Notes: generated by a model not told the origin, from the letters alone. A stretch of DNA of 64,000 bases from Helianthus annuus (GCF_002127325.2 NC_035444.2:78117392-78181391), one strand, 5' to 3'; positions 1 through 11,876 are shown, counted from the stretch's first letter. Program-made: numbers and translations.

Positions 1-1198
1 GGATTAAACTCGGACCTTCATCTAAAAATTATACTCGGACCATAACATTGAATTATATTCGGACCAAAATCATGAAGTTAAAGTCGGACCACATGTGATA
101 ATATACTCGGACCAATTACAAGCTCACAAACTCGGTCCATTTGCAACTTAATAAACTCGGACAAGCATTCCAAAGAATTAAAGTCGGACAAGGGGGATTC
201 ATTTTAAACTCGGACAATCAAAGGGGTTATTAAACTCGGACATAGGTGTCCAATTATATTCGGACTTAGCACAATTCAATTAAACTCGGTCATGGCATCA
301 TCAAAATAAACTCGGACCACTTCATTTGATTTATACTCGGACCACATGTGGGAATTAAATTCGGACATATGCAATGTTGATAAACTCGGACTCTATGTGG
401 ACTAATTAAACTCGGTCCATTGTCTTTCATTTAAACTCAGGCAAACAATCATCATAATAACTCAGACAACTAACTCTCAATAAACCTCAGACTAACAAAC
501 ATAGCATGCGTACATTGCGATTCAAGCAGTTACGTAATTCATTCAAGCAAACCCTAATATCAAACACAGTGACAGCAGAAAACAAGATTATCCATTCGAT
601 GTTAAACCACAACAATTATCACCATGATACCTATCAAGCATGCATCTAATCCTCATTATAATTTCAACTATCCATGATTAAATCACAGAATATTACAAGA
701 GCAATTAGGGTTTTCCATGAACACATTCCATGAACACAAAACCAAGAAATCAATCAACAATCAATTATGAACAATGATTAAACAATTACCGTGTGATGAT
801 CCTAAAGAGAGAGGAAATCAAGTGTGATGATTATCTTGTGCCAAATGATTTAGTGATGATGCTTGCTAGAGGATTAGAGAGTTACAAGTGCTTTGGTTTT
901 GGTGAAAGTGATTAGTGAATTTGGGGATTAGGGTTAAGTATAATCAAATTCACTAATGGCTCTCTACACCCCTAACTAATATAATTTACAAATGCACACC
1001 ATCTCATATTTGACAAGTTTACTGTTTCATAGTTCCACCACCAAGTTTACACATTTGACAAGTTTCACAATAACAAACAACTATGCACAATCAACAAGTA
1101 TATAATTTCATGGTAACCAAATGTGCAATTAAACTACTAGTTAGTACATGATTGTGCAATAAATACGAAAACGAATCTTGGAAATTCGAGTTGTCACA
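1..1198 (-). repeat. 3' LTR (partial) of the young Tekay-like element
   Basis: Direct repeat of 7572-8769. The + strand end TTGTCACA is the reverse complement of the LTR start TGTGACAA. The first 420 bases carry the same 25-bp iterated TCGGAC motif as the intact LTR. About 1265 bp of this LTR should lie left of the window. Confidence 0.93.
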
Positions 1199-1212
1199 TT
1201 ATCCCCAACTTG
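1199..1212 (-). promoter_or_regulatory. Polypurine tract of the Tekay-like element
   Basis: Read on the - strand, AAGTTGGGGATAA lies directly before the 3' LTR start TGTGACAACTC. A purine-rich run in this place primes plus-strand DNA synthesis in LTR retrotransposons. The preceding sequence (TTTCGGGACGAAATTTC on the - strand) is a small palindrome that also precedes the 3' LTR of the decayed relative near 29700. Confidence 0.75.
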
Positions 1213-1274
1213 AAAGAAATTTCGTCCCGAAATTTGGTACGCACTCACTGAGGAAGCTAGGTAAGTTACATCGT

Positions 1275-4200
1275 TTACTGGTTTTCCTGGGGTGTCACAT
1301 CATCCCCCCGTTGATTTGGAATTTCGTCCCGAAATTCAGTAGTAGTAGCTTCAGCCTCAGTAGTGGATGTATTGGTTTCGAATAACTGGGGGTACTTTTC
1401 TTTCATCTGGTCTTCGCGTTCCCAGGTGTACTCTGGGCCACGTCGGGAGTTCCAACGAACTCGAACAAGAGGGATTCTCTTGTGCTTGAGGACCTTAACA
1501 TCCCGGTCCGTGATTTCAACTGGTTCCTCGACGAACTGCAACCGCTCGTCGATAGTGAGTTCCTTAAAAGGAACTATAAGGGTCTCATCTGATAGGCATT
1601 TCTTCAGATTCGACACGTGAAATACATTGTGAACTGCACCGAGTTCAGGAGGTAGGTTTAATCTGTAGGCTACTTTGCCAATCTTTTCTAAGATTTCGAA
1701 TGGTCCGACGTACCGCGGATTCAGTTTGCCTCGTTTACCAAATCGAACCACACCCTTCCAGGGTGAAACTTTCAATAAAACCCGGTCCCCGACCTCAAAT
1801 TCCAATGGCTTTCTACGCTTGTCCGCGTAGGCTTTCTGACGGTCGCGTGCTGCCGCCATGCGTTGTCGTATCTGTGCAATCTTTTCTGTGGCGTCCACTA
1901 CAATATCTGGACCCGTAATCTGACTATCCCCCACCTCTGCCCAACAGAGAGGTGACCGGCATTTACGTCCGTACAATGCCTCGAATGGAGCGGCTTGAAT
2001 GCTGGTATGGTAACTGTTATTGTACGAGAACTCCACCAAAGGGAGGTGCTTTTCCCAGCCGTTGCCGAAATCGATAACACACGCTCGAAGCATGTCTTCT
2101 AGAGTTTGAATAGTTCGCTCAGACTGCCCATCCGTCTGAGGATGATATGCTGTGCTCATGTCTAATCGTGAGCCGAAGGATTTGTGCATCGCTTGCCAAA
2201 GCTCTGACGTGAATCGTGCATCGCGATCCGAAATAATAGAAGTGGGCACTCCGTGCCTCGAAACAACTTCTTTAAGATAGACGTCTGCGAGAGTGGAGAA
2301 CTTGTCCGTTTCCTTGATAGCCAAGAAGTGAGCAGACTTCGTGAGCCGATCAACGATTACCCAAATAGTGTCATTCCCACGCTGGGATCTAGGTAAGCCC
2401 GTAACGAAATCCATGGAAATTTCTTCCCATTTCCACTGTGGTATCTTGGGTTGTTGAAGTAAGCCTGCTGGTTTCTGATATTCAACCTTGACTCTCGCAC
2501 AGGTTAAGCATTTTCCAACGTACGTAGCGATGTGAGCCTTCATACTAGGCCACCAATAAGTAGTGCTAATGTCGTGGTACATTTTATCCGACCCTGGATG
2601 TACCGAATAGCGAGACTTGTGGGCTTCATCCATTACAAGCTCGCGTAAACCGCCATAAAGTGGGACCCAAATACACCCCGTTACATAGTAGGCGCCGTCT
2701 TCCTTTTGTTCCATGCGTTGCCTTGAGCCGCGTAAGGCTTCAGCTTTGACGTTTTCGGGTTTCAGTGCTTCTAACTGAGCAGCTCGTATCTGTGCAGGAA
2801 GACTGGACTGAATAGTAAGTTGTAGCGCTCGCACGCGCTTAGGTAGAGTGTCTTTCCGACTGAGGGCATCAGCCACAACATTGGCCTTGCCTGGATGATA
2901 CTTGATGGCGCATTCGTAGTCGTTTAGAAGTTCAACCCATCTCCGTTGACGCATGTTCAAATCCTTTTGCTTAAGAATATGCTCGAGACTCCTGTGATCG
3001 GTGTAAATCGTGCACCTGGTACCGTACAGGTAGTGTCGCCATATCTTAAGCGCGAAAACAACAGCTCCCAGCTCTAAATCGTGCGTCGTGTAGTTCCGTT
3101 CATGAACCTTGAGTTGCCGCGAAGCGTAGGCTATCACTTTATCACGTTGCATCAACACACATCCAAGACCCTGGATGGATGCATCACAGTATACCACGAA
3201 GTCATCTGTGCCCTCTGGCAATGAAAGAATAGGTGCGCTGCAAAGCCTATCCTTTAAGTACTGAAAAGCGGTCTCTTGCGCATTACCCCATCTGTAAACG
3301 ACACCTTTCTGAGTTAACATAGTAAGCGGCTGCGCGATCTTGGAGAAGTCTTTGATAAATCGCCTGTAGTAACCTGCCAAACCCAAGAATTGGCGTATTT
3401 CTGTCGGTGTACGTGGTGCTGGCCAGTTTCTGATCGAATCAACCTTGGATGGATCAACATGAATCCCATCCTTGTTCACCACATGGCCTAAGAAGTGGAC
3501 TTCACGAAGCCAGAAGTCGCATTTTGAAAACTTTGCGTACAATTGCTCTTTTCGAAGAAGTTCCAAGATAAGACGTAAGTGCCGCTCGTGCTCCTCCTGA
3601 CTCTTGGAGTAAATCAGGATGTCGTCGATGAAAACAATAACGAACTTGTCGAGATAGGGTTTGCACACCCTGTTCATAAGATCCATAAATACTGCAGGCG
3701 CGTTTGTAAGCCCGAATGGCATGACAAGGAACTCGTAATGACCGTAGCGAGTTCTGAAAGCGGTTTTGGAGACGTCCTCATCCCGGACTCTCAGCTGATG
3801 ATACCCTGACCTTAAATCAATCTTGGAATAGTAACACGACCCTTGCAACTGGTCGAATAAGTCGTCGATGCGCGGAAGAGGATAACGGTTCTTCACCGTC
3901 ACCTTGTTGAGTTCACGGTAGTCTATACACATTCTGAACGTACCGTCTTTCTTCTTCACAAATAACACTGGAGCTCCCCAAGGCGAAGAGCTTGGACGAA
4001 TAAAGCCCTTTTCCAGGAGCTCTTGTAGCTGCTTCGACAGTTCTTCCAGTTCGGTTGGAGCTAAACGATACGGTGCGCGGGCTATTGGTGCTGCTCCAGG
4101 AGCTAACTCAATCTGAAACTCAACTTGACGATGAGGAGGTAAACCAGGTAAATCTTCAGGAAACACTTGAGGAAAATCACGCACAACTGGTATATCCTCC

Positions 4201-5843
4201 AGCTTCTTTTCCTTTGTTGATGCGTCAGTGACAAGTGCCAGAATGGCAGTATGTCCCTTTCGTAAACATTTCTGCGCCTTTAAGTAAGAGATGATGCCAA
4301 CCACAGCACCACTCTTGTCACCTTGTACTTCGAGAGGTTCTTGACTGGAGCGAGGAATACGAATAACTTTTTCTTTGCACAAGATCTCCGCATGATGTTG
4401 GGATAACCAATCCATACCGATGACGACGTCGAAACTACCCAAAACTATGGGTATGAGATCAATCGGGAACGTCTGACCCGCTAGAACAATACTACAACCC
4501 TTGACTACATGTGCGGCTTCTACACTTTTACCATTGGCTAGTTCTACGACGTGTTTGGTGTCTAGAGGTGTTGGTGTACGTTTTAATAATTTACTCATTT
4601 TCAAGGACATATAACTTGTATCAGCACCCGAATCAAACAAGACAGTAACATAAATATCGTCGAGAAGAAACTTACCCATAACCACATTGGGATCATTCAC
4701 TGCATCTCCTCGACCCAACACAAAAGCACGACCACGAGCTTCATTGCCGTTGTTGTTGTTGTTTCCCCCGTTGTTGTTGTTACCATTACCCTGATTGTTG
4801 TTATGGTTGTTGTTGTTCTGGTTTCTGTTCAGCTGAGGGCAATGCCTTTTGAAGTGACCCTCTGCACCGCAATGAAAACACCCTTTGTTACCCTGCTGCT
4901 GATTCTGCTGTGCTTGAGGTTGCTGCTGATTCTGGTTTGCAGGTTGAGGGCTTCTACAATCTTTGGCCTCATGACCCGCCTTGAGGCATCTTTGACAACG
5001 AACCTGGTTACACTGGCCACGATGATGCTTGTTGCAGGTGTTACACTTTGGAAGATTTCCTCGATACCTTCCCTGTCTGTGGCTGCCTGAGGAGTGCTGA
5101 CTGGGACTCTGGTAACTGTCTGTCTTTCGCTGTTGAGCTTGCGACTGCACTGAAGCTGATCCCTTGCTAGAATCCCCATCCCATTTTCTCTTACTTTCAC
5201 TGGGAGTAGCAAGTGTAGTAGAAACAGTAGCGGTAGCAGTAGCACTGATACGCTTAGGCAGTTTATTCTGATCAACTGCCTGATCGGTGATGCGGTGAGC
5301 GAGACGCTGGATTTCCTGGATGTTGTTGAGGTTAGCCGAGGTAACGTGGCTCTGTATTTCTGGCACCAAACCTTTGAGATACAACTCAATACGCTTGTAT
5401 GGAGGGTCCACCATAGTTGGACATAACACAGCCAACTCATTTGATCTCTTGGTGTAAGCTTCGATTTCTGAACCAACCATTTTCAAGTTATACAACTCGT
5501 CCTCCAACTTGTGAATGTCTTCTCTAGTGCAGTATTCCCTCTTGATCAGTTCTTTGAATTCATTCCAGGGTGTGGCGTTAGCAGCTGCCAACCCTAAGAT
5601 CTGCACTTGTGCGTTCCACCAAGTGAGCGCAATCCCTTCAAGTGTGCCAGTGGCGAACTTCACCCTGCGAGCCTCAGGGCATTCACACATCTCGAAAACC
5701 GACTCGAGCTTTTCAAACCAGTGGAGGAGTCCAACTGCTCCCTCCGTGCCACTGAACGAACTAGGACGACATTCCATGAAATTCTTGAAGGTGCACCCAG
5801 GCTGTTGCTGAGCGGGTTGACCTATTGTGTACGAATAGGGCAA
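1275..5843 (-). CDS. Gag-Pol polyprotein of the Tekay-like chromovirus
   Basis: This is one uninterrupted 1522-residue frame. In order: a retrotransposon Gag core (about residues 40-200); a glutamine/asparagine-rich stretch with CCHC knuckles (about 280-297, and [14 protein letters not shown] near 321-335); an aspartic protease with DSGAD near 404; reverse transcriptase with FIDDILIYS near 740; RNase H with YCDAS near 884; an integrase with its HHCC zinc region near 1075-1115 and the DDE core (MDF near 1145, SDRDARF near 1207, SERT near 1243); and a C-terminal chromodomain-like stretch ([14 protein letters not shown] near 1455-1475). All catalytic motifs look intact, so the element may be active or very recently so. 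The first ATG of this frame is probably not the true start: a spliced upstream exon (see 5822-5983) would supply it. Confidence 0.95.
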   Translation of the reverse strand: MPYSYTIGQPAQQQPGCTFKNFMECRPSSFSGTEGAVGLLHWFEKLESVFEMCECPEARRVKFATGTLEGIALTWWNAQVQILGLAAANATPWNEFKELIKREYCTREDIHKLEDELYNLKMVGSEIEAYTKRSNELAVLCPTMVDPPYKRIELYLKGLVPEIQSHVTSANLNNIQEIQRLAHRITDQAVDQNKLPKRISATATATVSTTLATPSESKRKWDGDSSKGSASVQSQAQQRKTDSYQSPSQHSSGSHRQGRYRGNLPKCNTCNKHHRGQCNQVRCQRCLKAGHEAKDCRSPQPANQNQQQPQAQQNQQQGNKGCFHCGAEGHFKRHCPQLNRNQNNNNHNNNQGNGNNNNGGNNNNNGNEARGRAFVLGRGDAVNDPNVVMGKFLLDDIYVTVLFDSGADTSYMSLKMSKLLKRTPTPLDTKHVVELANGKSVEAAHVVKGCSIVLAGQTFPIDLIPIVLGSFDVVIGMDWLSQHHAEILCKEKVIRIPRSSQEPLEVQGDKSGAVVGIISYLKAQKCLRKGHTAILALVTDASTKEKKLEDIPVVRDFPQVFPEDLPGLPPHRQVEFQIELAPGAAPIARAPYRLAPTELEELSKQLQELLEKGFIRPSSSPWGAPVLFVKKKDGTFRMCIDYRELNKVTVKNRYPLPRIDDLFDQLQGSCYYSKIDLRSGYHQLRVRDEDVSKTAFRTRYGHYEFLVMPFGLTNAPAVFMDLMNRVCKPYLDKFVIVFIDDILIYSKSQEEHERHLRLILELLRKEQLYAKFSKCDFWLREVHFLGHVVNKDGIHVDPSKVDSIRNWPAPRTPTEIRQFLGLAGYYRRFIKDFSKIAQPLTMLTQKGVVYRWGNAQETAFQYLKDRLCSAPILSLPEGTDDFVVYCDASIQGLGCVLMQRDKVIAYASRQLKVHERNYTTHDLELGAVVFALKIWRHYLYGTRCTIYTDHRSLEHILKQKDLNMRQRRWVELLNDYECAIKYHPGKANVVADALSRKDTLPKRVRALQLTIQSSLPAQIRAAQLEALKPENVKAEALRGSRQRMEQKEDGAYYVTGCIWVPLYGGLRELVMDEAHKSRYSVHPGSDKMYHDISTTYWWPSMKAHIATYVGKCLTCARVKVEYQKPAGLLQQPKIPQWKWEEISMDFVTGLPRSQRGNDTIWVIVDRLTKSAHFLAIKETDKFSTLADVYLKEVVSRHGVPTSIISDRDARFTSELWQAMHKSFGSRLDMSTAYHPQTDGQSERTIQTLEDMLRACVIDFGNGWEKHLPLVEFSYNNSYHTSIQAAPFEALYGRKCRSPLCWAEVGDSQITGPDIVVDATEKIAQIRQRMAAARDRQKAYADKRRKPLEFEVGDRVLLKVSPWKGVVRFGKRGKLNPRYVGPFEILEKIGKVAYRLNLPPELGAVHNVFHVSNLKKCLSDETLIVPFKELTIDERLQFVEEPVEITDRDVKVLKHKRIPLVRVRWNSRRGPEYTWEREDQMKEKYPQLFETNTSTTEAEATTTEFRDEIPNQRGDDVTPQENQ

Positions 5844-5983
5844 AGTTAAGTACGAGAATTAATGTAGGATCTAAAGATCCTAGTGTCTATACTGCAGGGT
5901 ATACTACCTGCTTGGGCGGCTGCAACTGCCGCAGCAACGAGAGCCTCTAGCTGGGCTTGAGTCATGGTAATTCGTGCGGCCAT
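5822..5983 (-). other. Predicted first gag exon (5908-5983) and 86-bp intron (5822-5907)
   Basis: On the - strand an ATG at 5983 opens a 25-codon reading frame rich in Ala and Gln (MAARITMTQAQLEALVAAA...). It ends at CAG|GTAGTAT, a good splice donor. Stop codons follow, and then ACACAATAG|GTCAACC, an acceptor, at 5822. Removing 5822-5907 joins the exon in frame to codons GQPAQQQPG of the long ORF. Seen: the frame, GT and AG, and the phase match. Inferred: that splicing occurs. The alternative is initiation at the ATG at 5843 or at a downstream ATG. Confidence 0.6.
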
Positions 5984-6306
5984 TGATCTTCACATCAAAG
6001 GCAACATAAGTGAGAAAGGTTCGCGAATAGTGCGATGACAGAAGAGTGTAAGCACATAAGTATTCTCATGCAGTGACAAGTTGTGAGCAAGGTAATGTAA
6101 GCATACTACGAGCAATGTTCTATGCAAATTCTAGCAAGCAGGTAATAAACATAAACCTTATTACCTAGGATGTCGAGTCTTGCACGTGGAGCGAAGCGTC
6201 GTTGTGGATCGTTGAGAGCACTGTTCTGGTTATAGTCTGGTTTTAATAAAAACGTTTTCCCATATTAAAACCAAGTTCTCTATAACCAATGGCTCTGATA
6301 CCAATC
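5984..6306 (-). promoter_or_regulatory. 5' leader and primer-binding site (6289-6303)
   Basis: On the - strand, three bases after the 5' LTR comes TGGTATCAGAGCCAT, complementary to the 3' end of plant initiator tRNA-Met. This is the start site of minus-strand DNA synthesis. The remaining 300 bp up to the predicted gag ATG at 5983 show no ORF. Confidence 0.85.
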
Positions 6307-6800
6307 TGTCACACCCCCAAAAATCCACCTGCGGAGTATCACCGCTTGGGAGCGTGACTGACCAGGATCAAGCCACCAATCATACAGAACATTGTATAAA
6401 GTAAAAGTAAACACATTATAATCCAAACCATTTCCATATGAAAGGTGTTTCCAAAACATAAGTAAGTTAACATTGTTTAGCGGAAGCGTACTATTGTAAA
6501 ACCCATAGCAAATAAGTATCAAACATCAAAAGTGTTTAACAAGGTGATCACGATTCAAGCCCCACAACGACCAGCTCCTCCGTGTGCAAGCTCCAAGTAC
6601 CTAACGATCTGCAAGGCATGTAACAGAATGATCAACAAACTAGTTGAGCGAGTTCACAGAAAGTAAATGCGTAAAAGTAAGTTCGTTTGTAACAAGTGGC
6701 TCTACTGGGCCGATTGTATGTTCTATTGGTGGTGGTGTTCCACGTTACTGGTGGTGGTGTTCCACGTTGTATAACCACTAGACTACTCGTAACTATAGGT

Positions 6801-7001
6801 ATCCTTCACAACCGAGGATAGTGATCAGTATAAGTATCCTTCACAACCGAGGATAGTGATCAGTATAAGTATCCTTCACAACCGAGGATAGTGATCAGTA
6901 TAAGTATCCTTCACAACCGAGGATAGTGATCAGTATAAGTATCCTTCACAACCGAGGATAGTGATCAGTATAAGTATCCTTCACAACCGAGGATAGTAAT
7001 G
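6801..7001. repeat. 35-bp tandem repeat inside the LTR, six copies
   Basis: The unit starts ATCCTTCACAACCGAGGATA and recurs at 6801, 6836, 6871, 6906, 6941 and 6976, with almost no variation except in the last copy. TATCCT and AGGATA within each unit are inverted, so every copy can form a small hairpin. Confidence 0.95.
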
Positions 7002-7394
7002 TGGTAGTCTAGTCATAGTGTCAATAATGTATCTAATCAACCTTATCCTTTCAATCCCATTCCCAACACCCCGGGAATCCCATGCCTTGGTAAGAGTGTG
7101 AACTCACCTTGGTTTGCTCGGTATGCTAGGTTATGCACTCACTAGTAATTAATCAAGTCCTATTGTATGCACGTATGACAAATCAGTTCACGTTCGCAAT
7201 GATACGCGTTATCATGTATCAATCATGTAGAATATAACAGTTAACCCGTTCATGCAATTCACATAATTCATATGAATATATATAGGATCATGCATCTCAC
7301 AGAACCCAGACAAGTATGGGGGGGTCTCCCCTGTTCAGCACTCATACAACCTCAGACAAATAATCAGCACATAAATTCGGGCATGGTTGATCAT

Positions 7395-8070
7395 ATTAAC
7401 CTCAGACCATATCAAACTCAATAAATTCGGCCCAAAAACAATTCAATTAAGTTCGGACCAATTACAACCCAATTAAGTTCGGTCCAATTAATAATCAATT
7501 AAGTTCGGTCCATTTATCAATCAATTAAGTTCGGTCCATTTATCAATCAATTAAGTTCGGACCCACATTGAGGATTAAACTCGGACCTTCATCTAAAAAT
7601 TATACTCGGACCATAACATTGAATTATATTCGGACCAAAATCATGAAGTTAAAGTCGGACCACATGTGATAATATACTCGGACCAATTACAAGCTCACAA
7701 ACTCGGTCCATTTGCAACTTAATAAACTCGGACAAGCATTCCAAAGAATTAAAGTCGGACAAGGGGGATTCATTTTAAACTCGGACAATCAAAGGGGTTA
7801 TTAAACTCGGACATAGGTGTCCAATTATATTCGGACTTAGCACAATTCAATTAAACTCGGTCATGGCATCATCAAAATAAACTCGGACCACTTCATTTGA
7901 TTTATACTCGGACCACATGTGGGAATTAAATTCGGACATATGCAATGTTGATAAACTCGGACTCTATGTGGACTAATTAAACTCGGTCCATTGTCTTTCA
8001 TTTAAACTCAGGCAAACAATCATCATAATAACTCAGACAACTAACTCTCAATAAACCTCAGACTAACAAA
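7395..8070. repeat. Iterated 25-bp-period motif (A)AACTCGGAC in the LTR
   Basis: A core of about 10 bases (AAACTCGGACC and variants, ATTCGGACC, AAGTTCGGTCC) recurs every 23-27 bp with unrelated spacers. In the partial left LTR the TCGG positions are 10, 35, 59, 84, 107, 132, 157, 184, 210, 236, 260, 286, 312, 337, 361, 386 and 412. The core degrades to CTCAGAC at the right end of the array. Confidence 0.85.
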
Positions 8071-8769
8071 CATAGCATGCGTACATTGCGATTCAAGCAG
8101 TTACGTAATTCATTCAAGCAAACCCTAATATCAAACACAGTGACGGCAGAAAACAAGATTATCCATTCGATGTTAAACCACAACAATTATCACCATGATA
8201 CCTATCAAGCATGCATCTAATCCTCATTATAATTTCAACTATCCATGATTAAATCACAGAATATTACAAGAGCAATTAGGGTTTTCCATGAACACATTCC
8301 ATGAACACAAAACCAAGAAATCAATCAACAATCAATTATGAACAATGATTAAACAATTACCGTGTGATGATCCTAAAGAGAGAGGAAATCAAGTGTGATG
8401 ATTATCTTGTGCCAAATGATTTAGTGATGATGCTTGCTAGAGGATTAGAGAGTTACAAGTGCTTTGGTTTTGGTGAAAGTGATTAGTGAATTTGGGGATT
8501 AGGGTTAAGTATAATCAAATTCACTAATGGCTCTCTACACCCCTAACTAATATAATTTACAAATGCACACCATCTCATATTTGACAAGTTTACTGTTTCA
8601 TAGTTCCACCACCAAGTTTACACATTTGACAAGTTTCACAATAACAAACAACTATGCACAATCAACAAGTATATAATTTCATGGTAACCAAATGTGCAAT
8701 TAAACTACTAGTTAGTACATGATTGTGCAATAAATACGAAAACGAATCTTGGAAATTCGAGTTGTCACA

Positions 8770-10101
8770 GTCCAAGGGGAGAATGTTCCTGAAACGGCAT
8801 ATCGAACGCAATGCGACCATTGCGACTTCGTATTCCCTGACCTTTGGATTGATCGACATACCAGTAGCTTTTTGGGATCACATGAATCGACCGTGTTTAT
8901 TGATGATGTCTTGAATCATTTCCATGAGAAAGGAACAACATGGGTGGCATATGTATCATATTTTAGAGCTCTTGAGGGAAGAGCGACTCCGTGCGAAGCT
9001 TTGATAAATGTGAATCCTGGATTTGAGCGGTACATTTTTGGCCATGTAATCAATGGGGTGGAATACATGTGGATCTCGCTAAGATCCATTTTGTTAGAAA
9101 CTGATTGGCACCAAAGATTCTTTCAGGGATACAACAATTTATTGGTTTCGCTAGATGGTATCGCAGATTCTTCACAGGATTTTCGAAGATCGCGCAACCT
9201 TAATCTCTTTAGCACAGCAGGGTGCTGTGTTCGTGGAAGACAAAACAGGAGGACGTCTCTTCAGCTTCCAAATCCCAACTCTGCAATGCATTGAGCATTG
9301 TCTTTACCCGAGGGTGCGGGTGATCTAGTGGTATACCATGATGGTTCGAATCAGAGTTCCAGTTATATGCCAATGCAACACGAGGAGGTGATGGCTTACG
9401 AAGTGGATTCACAAGAAGAATTGCCTGAGTCACAACCTGCGGTGGAAACCGTGGTCTTTGGATTTAGGTTTGAGGCATTACTTGGACGGTACCAAATGTA
9501 CTACTTAGACCGATCACAAGAGCCTCCCGTGTACTCTGGCTTCGAAATAGCTAAATCAGATAATGGCATCACTGGATGGGACTTTTGGATGATTCCGACT
9601 GTGAAACTTGAACGTGCACGAGCTTTGCAACTCACTATCGACTCTAACCTACCGGATCAGACTCGCTCTGTTCAAACTGGAGAACTGAAGGAAGAAGATT
9701 TTCAAGATTGAACCCATGCGGGGCATGGAGAAGCAACCTTTGGCAGGTCGGATGATATTCGCCACCTCAAGGAGGGAATGTGGATCTCAATATACGGCAA
9801 CTTTTGGGAACTTGTGTTGAGCAAAGCACACCGGCTTCGATATTCTAGCCGTCTGGATTTTGATGAGAGATAATAGGATCCATAAATCTTGTACTGGAGA
9901 TCGGGCATGAAGACCCACCTAGCAATGTATGTGTATGACGTTTGACTTATGGGAAAGTCAAGGTGGAATATCAGCAACCGGCAACACCCATATGGAAAAC
10001 GAGAGTAAACTGCCATGGATTTTATCGCTAGTCTACCTACAACCCGAAACGGAAACAATATCACCTGGGTGATCCTTGATTGCCTCACGTAACCAGCACA
10101 C
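8770..10101 (+). pseudogene. Decayed Ty3/gypsy pol: RT, RNase H and start of integrase
   Basis: The translations are broken but still align with the intact Tekay-like Pol at 1275-5843. ENVPETAYRT matches the RT stretch [24 protein letters not shown] (from 9301) matches the RNase H stretch [30 protein letters not shown] (about 10016-10065) matches the integrase stretch [15 protein letters not shown]. Catalytic residues are lost (for example the RNase H CDAS is HDGS). The 5' part of this element is outside the window, left of the young insertion. The sequence stops at the Athila-like insertion and continues at 28633: PAH before the break and HFLSIRETDK after it match [12 protein letters not shown] of the intact element. 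Confidence 0.85.
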
Positions 10102-10499
10102 TGATGCGTGTCAGAGTGTATATGTTTTAGGTATATATTTTAAGCCCTTTTTACACTTTTTAGCCAAGTTTTAAATTTATAAACACGATATTCACTAACA
10201 CTAAACACACATATGGGCAAGTGCACCCATCGTGGACGTAGTATAGTGTTGGTAAGATACCGAGGTCGTCCAAGGACACAAGAGCTTTTAGTACCGGTTT
10301 ATCCTCAACGTCTAATCAAATCAAAAATTAGAAAAAAGGTTTTAAAACTAGAAAAAAAATAACTACAATGCTAAAAAAATAAAAATAAAAGAAAAACAGG
10401 TAGACAAGATGAATCACTTGGATCTGACTCATGTGTACTGTAACCTTTGATTATTTTCGTACTTTTGCACTTGTTTAAGAGATTATCTTAGTTATTTTA

Positions 10500-10710
10500 G
10501 TAGGCCTCTCTTTTGAAGGTGACGTTACCCTCAACCCAGTAGTTTGATTCAGCAAGGATACAATCCTAAAGGGTCGGATTATTGAAAGATAATTAATTAA
10601 GTTATTAATGCATAATGTGGTAGGCCCCTCTTTTGAAGGTGACGTTACCCTCGGCTAAGTAGTCTGAGTTAGCAGGGATACAGTCCTAAGTAGCCGGGTT
10701 AAAGTTTTAA
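10500..10710. repeat. Two-copy repeat of about 118 bp inside the Athila-like LTR
   Basis: The block TCTTTTGAAGGTGACGTTAC followed by ...AGTAGTTTGATTCAGCAAGGATACAATCC... occurs near 10510 and again near 10628 with scattered differences. The right LTR has the same pair near 27299 and 27417, so the duplication predates the insertion. Confidence 0.85.
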
Positions 10711-11397
10711 TAGTAGTTTAACTTTTGAGGGGATCAAAGAGTTTGGACCCCCGCCATCCAATACCGGTGGGCATTGAAGGAGGTCCTACTAAATTTGACC
10801 CAGGTCCTTTGCAGGATCTATACACTGAGCAATGGCAAGACTCTTACCAAACCGTTCCCTTAACCCCCGACCAGGTAGCCAACATACCTCCTTATAGACC
10901 GTGGAGATATGAATCATGAAAATCTTTTATTTTATATAGACAGTAAAATAATGCCAAGACACCACAGACAAACGATAAGGAAGAATCTCCTTCAACATAA
11001 GAAACTAGTAATCAAAGTCATTAATACATAACCAATTAAAAAGTGCAAAAGATTAAAAATAAAGAGTATTACACTAAACACTTGTCTTCACCAAGTGATG
11101 TAAGAGACTTAGGCAAACATGGCCTTTGATCGTTAAGAACTCTTACGATCAATCTTAGATCCCGAGACGACTCACACACTCTATGATGGATAATGGATGA
11201 TGGTGGTGAATGATGGTGTTGTGATGGTGGTGGGTGGTGGGTGAAGTGTGAGAGAGGTGGTGTGCCAAGGGATGAGTTGCAAGAGCTCCAAGCACTCCTA
11301 TTTATAGGCTGAACAGAAGCTCGGGCATGGCCCCGTGTCCACTGGGCACGTCCCCGTGTCCATCCTCCTCTCTTTCTTCATTAAATGCAGTTTGTCT

Positions 11398-11860
11398 TGT
11401 CAGTGAACCTACGTCTACTGACTACGTCTTCTATCAAGTCTTGAAGGTTGAACAGATCAAACATGACACGGAATCCTAGATTAGATTGTTTGAACAGGGA
11501 TCGCTTATATGTACAAATCTAGGGTCGCTTTTGTGTCATAGTTGGGTTAGGATCGCCTATGTGGACATGTGCTGGATCGCTTATGTGTCACTGTGTAGGG
11601 TCGCTCATACGGCATGTCGTATGAGCGGACCAGAACCTCTATATATAGGTCTGTAGAGCGATCCACATCAGTTAGTGAGAGGTGTATTGTTCCGGTACTC
11701 TGCCGAAGTGCTGTCTGATCGTGTAATCTTGCAAGAAATCAATACAACAGCAATATTAAAGTGAATACAGCGTCAATTGCACCGAATTATTAGTTTCCGC
11801 CTCTTAATTCGGATACGAACTTCTCTGAACGACTCAAACAGGTCGACGAACGATCCTACA
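11398..11860 (+). repeat. 5' LTR of copy A (463 bp)
   Basis: It runs from TGTCAGTG to GATCCTACA and matches 21493-21955 with four differences (at the 4th base, then A/C, A/G and C/T). GGATCGCTTATGTG-type motifs recur at about 24-bp spacing (11502, 11526, 11554, 11578, 11602) upstream of a TATA box CTATATATAG at 11639-11648, so they lie in the U3 promoter part. Confidence 0.95.
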
Positions 11861-11862
11861 AG

Positions 11863-11876
11863 TGGTATCAGAGCTC
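11863..11876 (+). promoter_or_regulatory. Primer-binding site of copy A
   Basis: TGGTATCAGAGCTC, two bases after the LTR end, is complementary to the 3' end of initiator tRNA-Met, as is usual in copia-type elements. Confidence 0.88.

Larger units (their letters stand above)
1..8769 (-). mobile_element. Young Tekay-like Ty3/gypsy (chromovirus) LTR retrotransposon, left LTR cut by window edge
   Basis: The element reads right to left: 5' LTR 6307-8769, primer-binding site, one long gag-pol ORF, polypurine tract, then the 3' LTR, of which only 1-1198 lies in the window. Positions 1-1198 repeat 7572-8769 at a constant offset of 7571, and I saw one mismatch (A/G near 575). LTR ends are TG...CA. 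The element sits inside an older relative, whose RT-domain sequence resumes at 8770. The target duplication cannot be checked because the left end is outside the window; the right flank starts GTCCA. Domain order (PR-RT-RH-IN-chromodomain-like), initiator-tRNA-Met primer site and long LTRs fit the Tekay/Del lineage of chromoviruses. The lineage name is by resemblance only. Confidence 0.93.
6307..8769 (-). repeat. 5' LTR (2463 bp) of the Tekay-like element
   Basis: On the + strand it begins TGTCACACCCCC and ends GTTGTCACA, so on the element strand it runs TGTGACAAC ... GGGGGTGTGACA. It is delimited by the primer site on one side and by the decayed older element at 8770 on the other. It contains a 35-bp tandem repeat (6801-7001) and an array of a 25-bp-period motif (about 7395-8070). 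The end sequence is homologous to the end of the decayed LTR at 31861-31968. Confidence 0.93.

Noticed and set aside
1..490. Regularly spaced repeats resembling a CRISPR array
   Set aside because: The repeated core is only about 10 bp and variable, spacers are about 15 bp, no cas genes exist, and the sequence lies inside a plant LTR that is present twice.
4829..5476. 215-codon frame on the - strand within gag
   Set aside because: It is a shadow frame overlapping the Gag-Pol ORF, which carries all recognisable motifs.
6289..6303. tRNA-like sequence (initiator tRNA-Met 3' end)
   Set aside because: Only 15 bases match, and they are placed as a retrotransposon primer site; no tRNA gene surrounds them. 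The same holds near 11863, 35867 and 46440.
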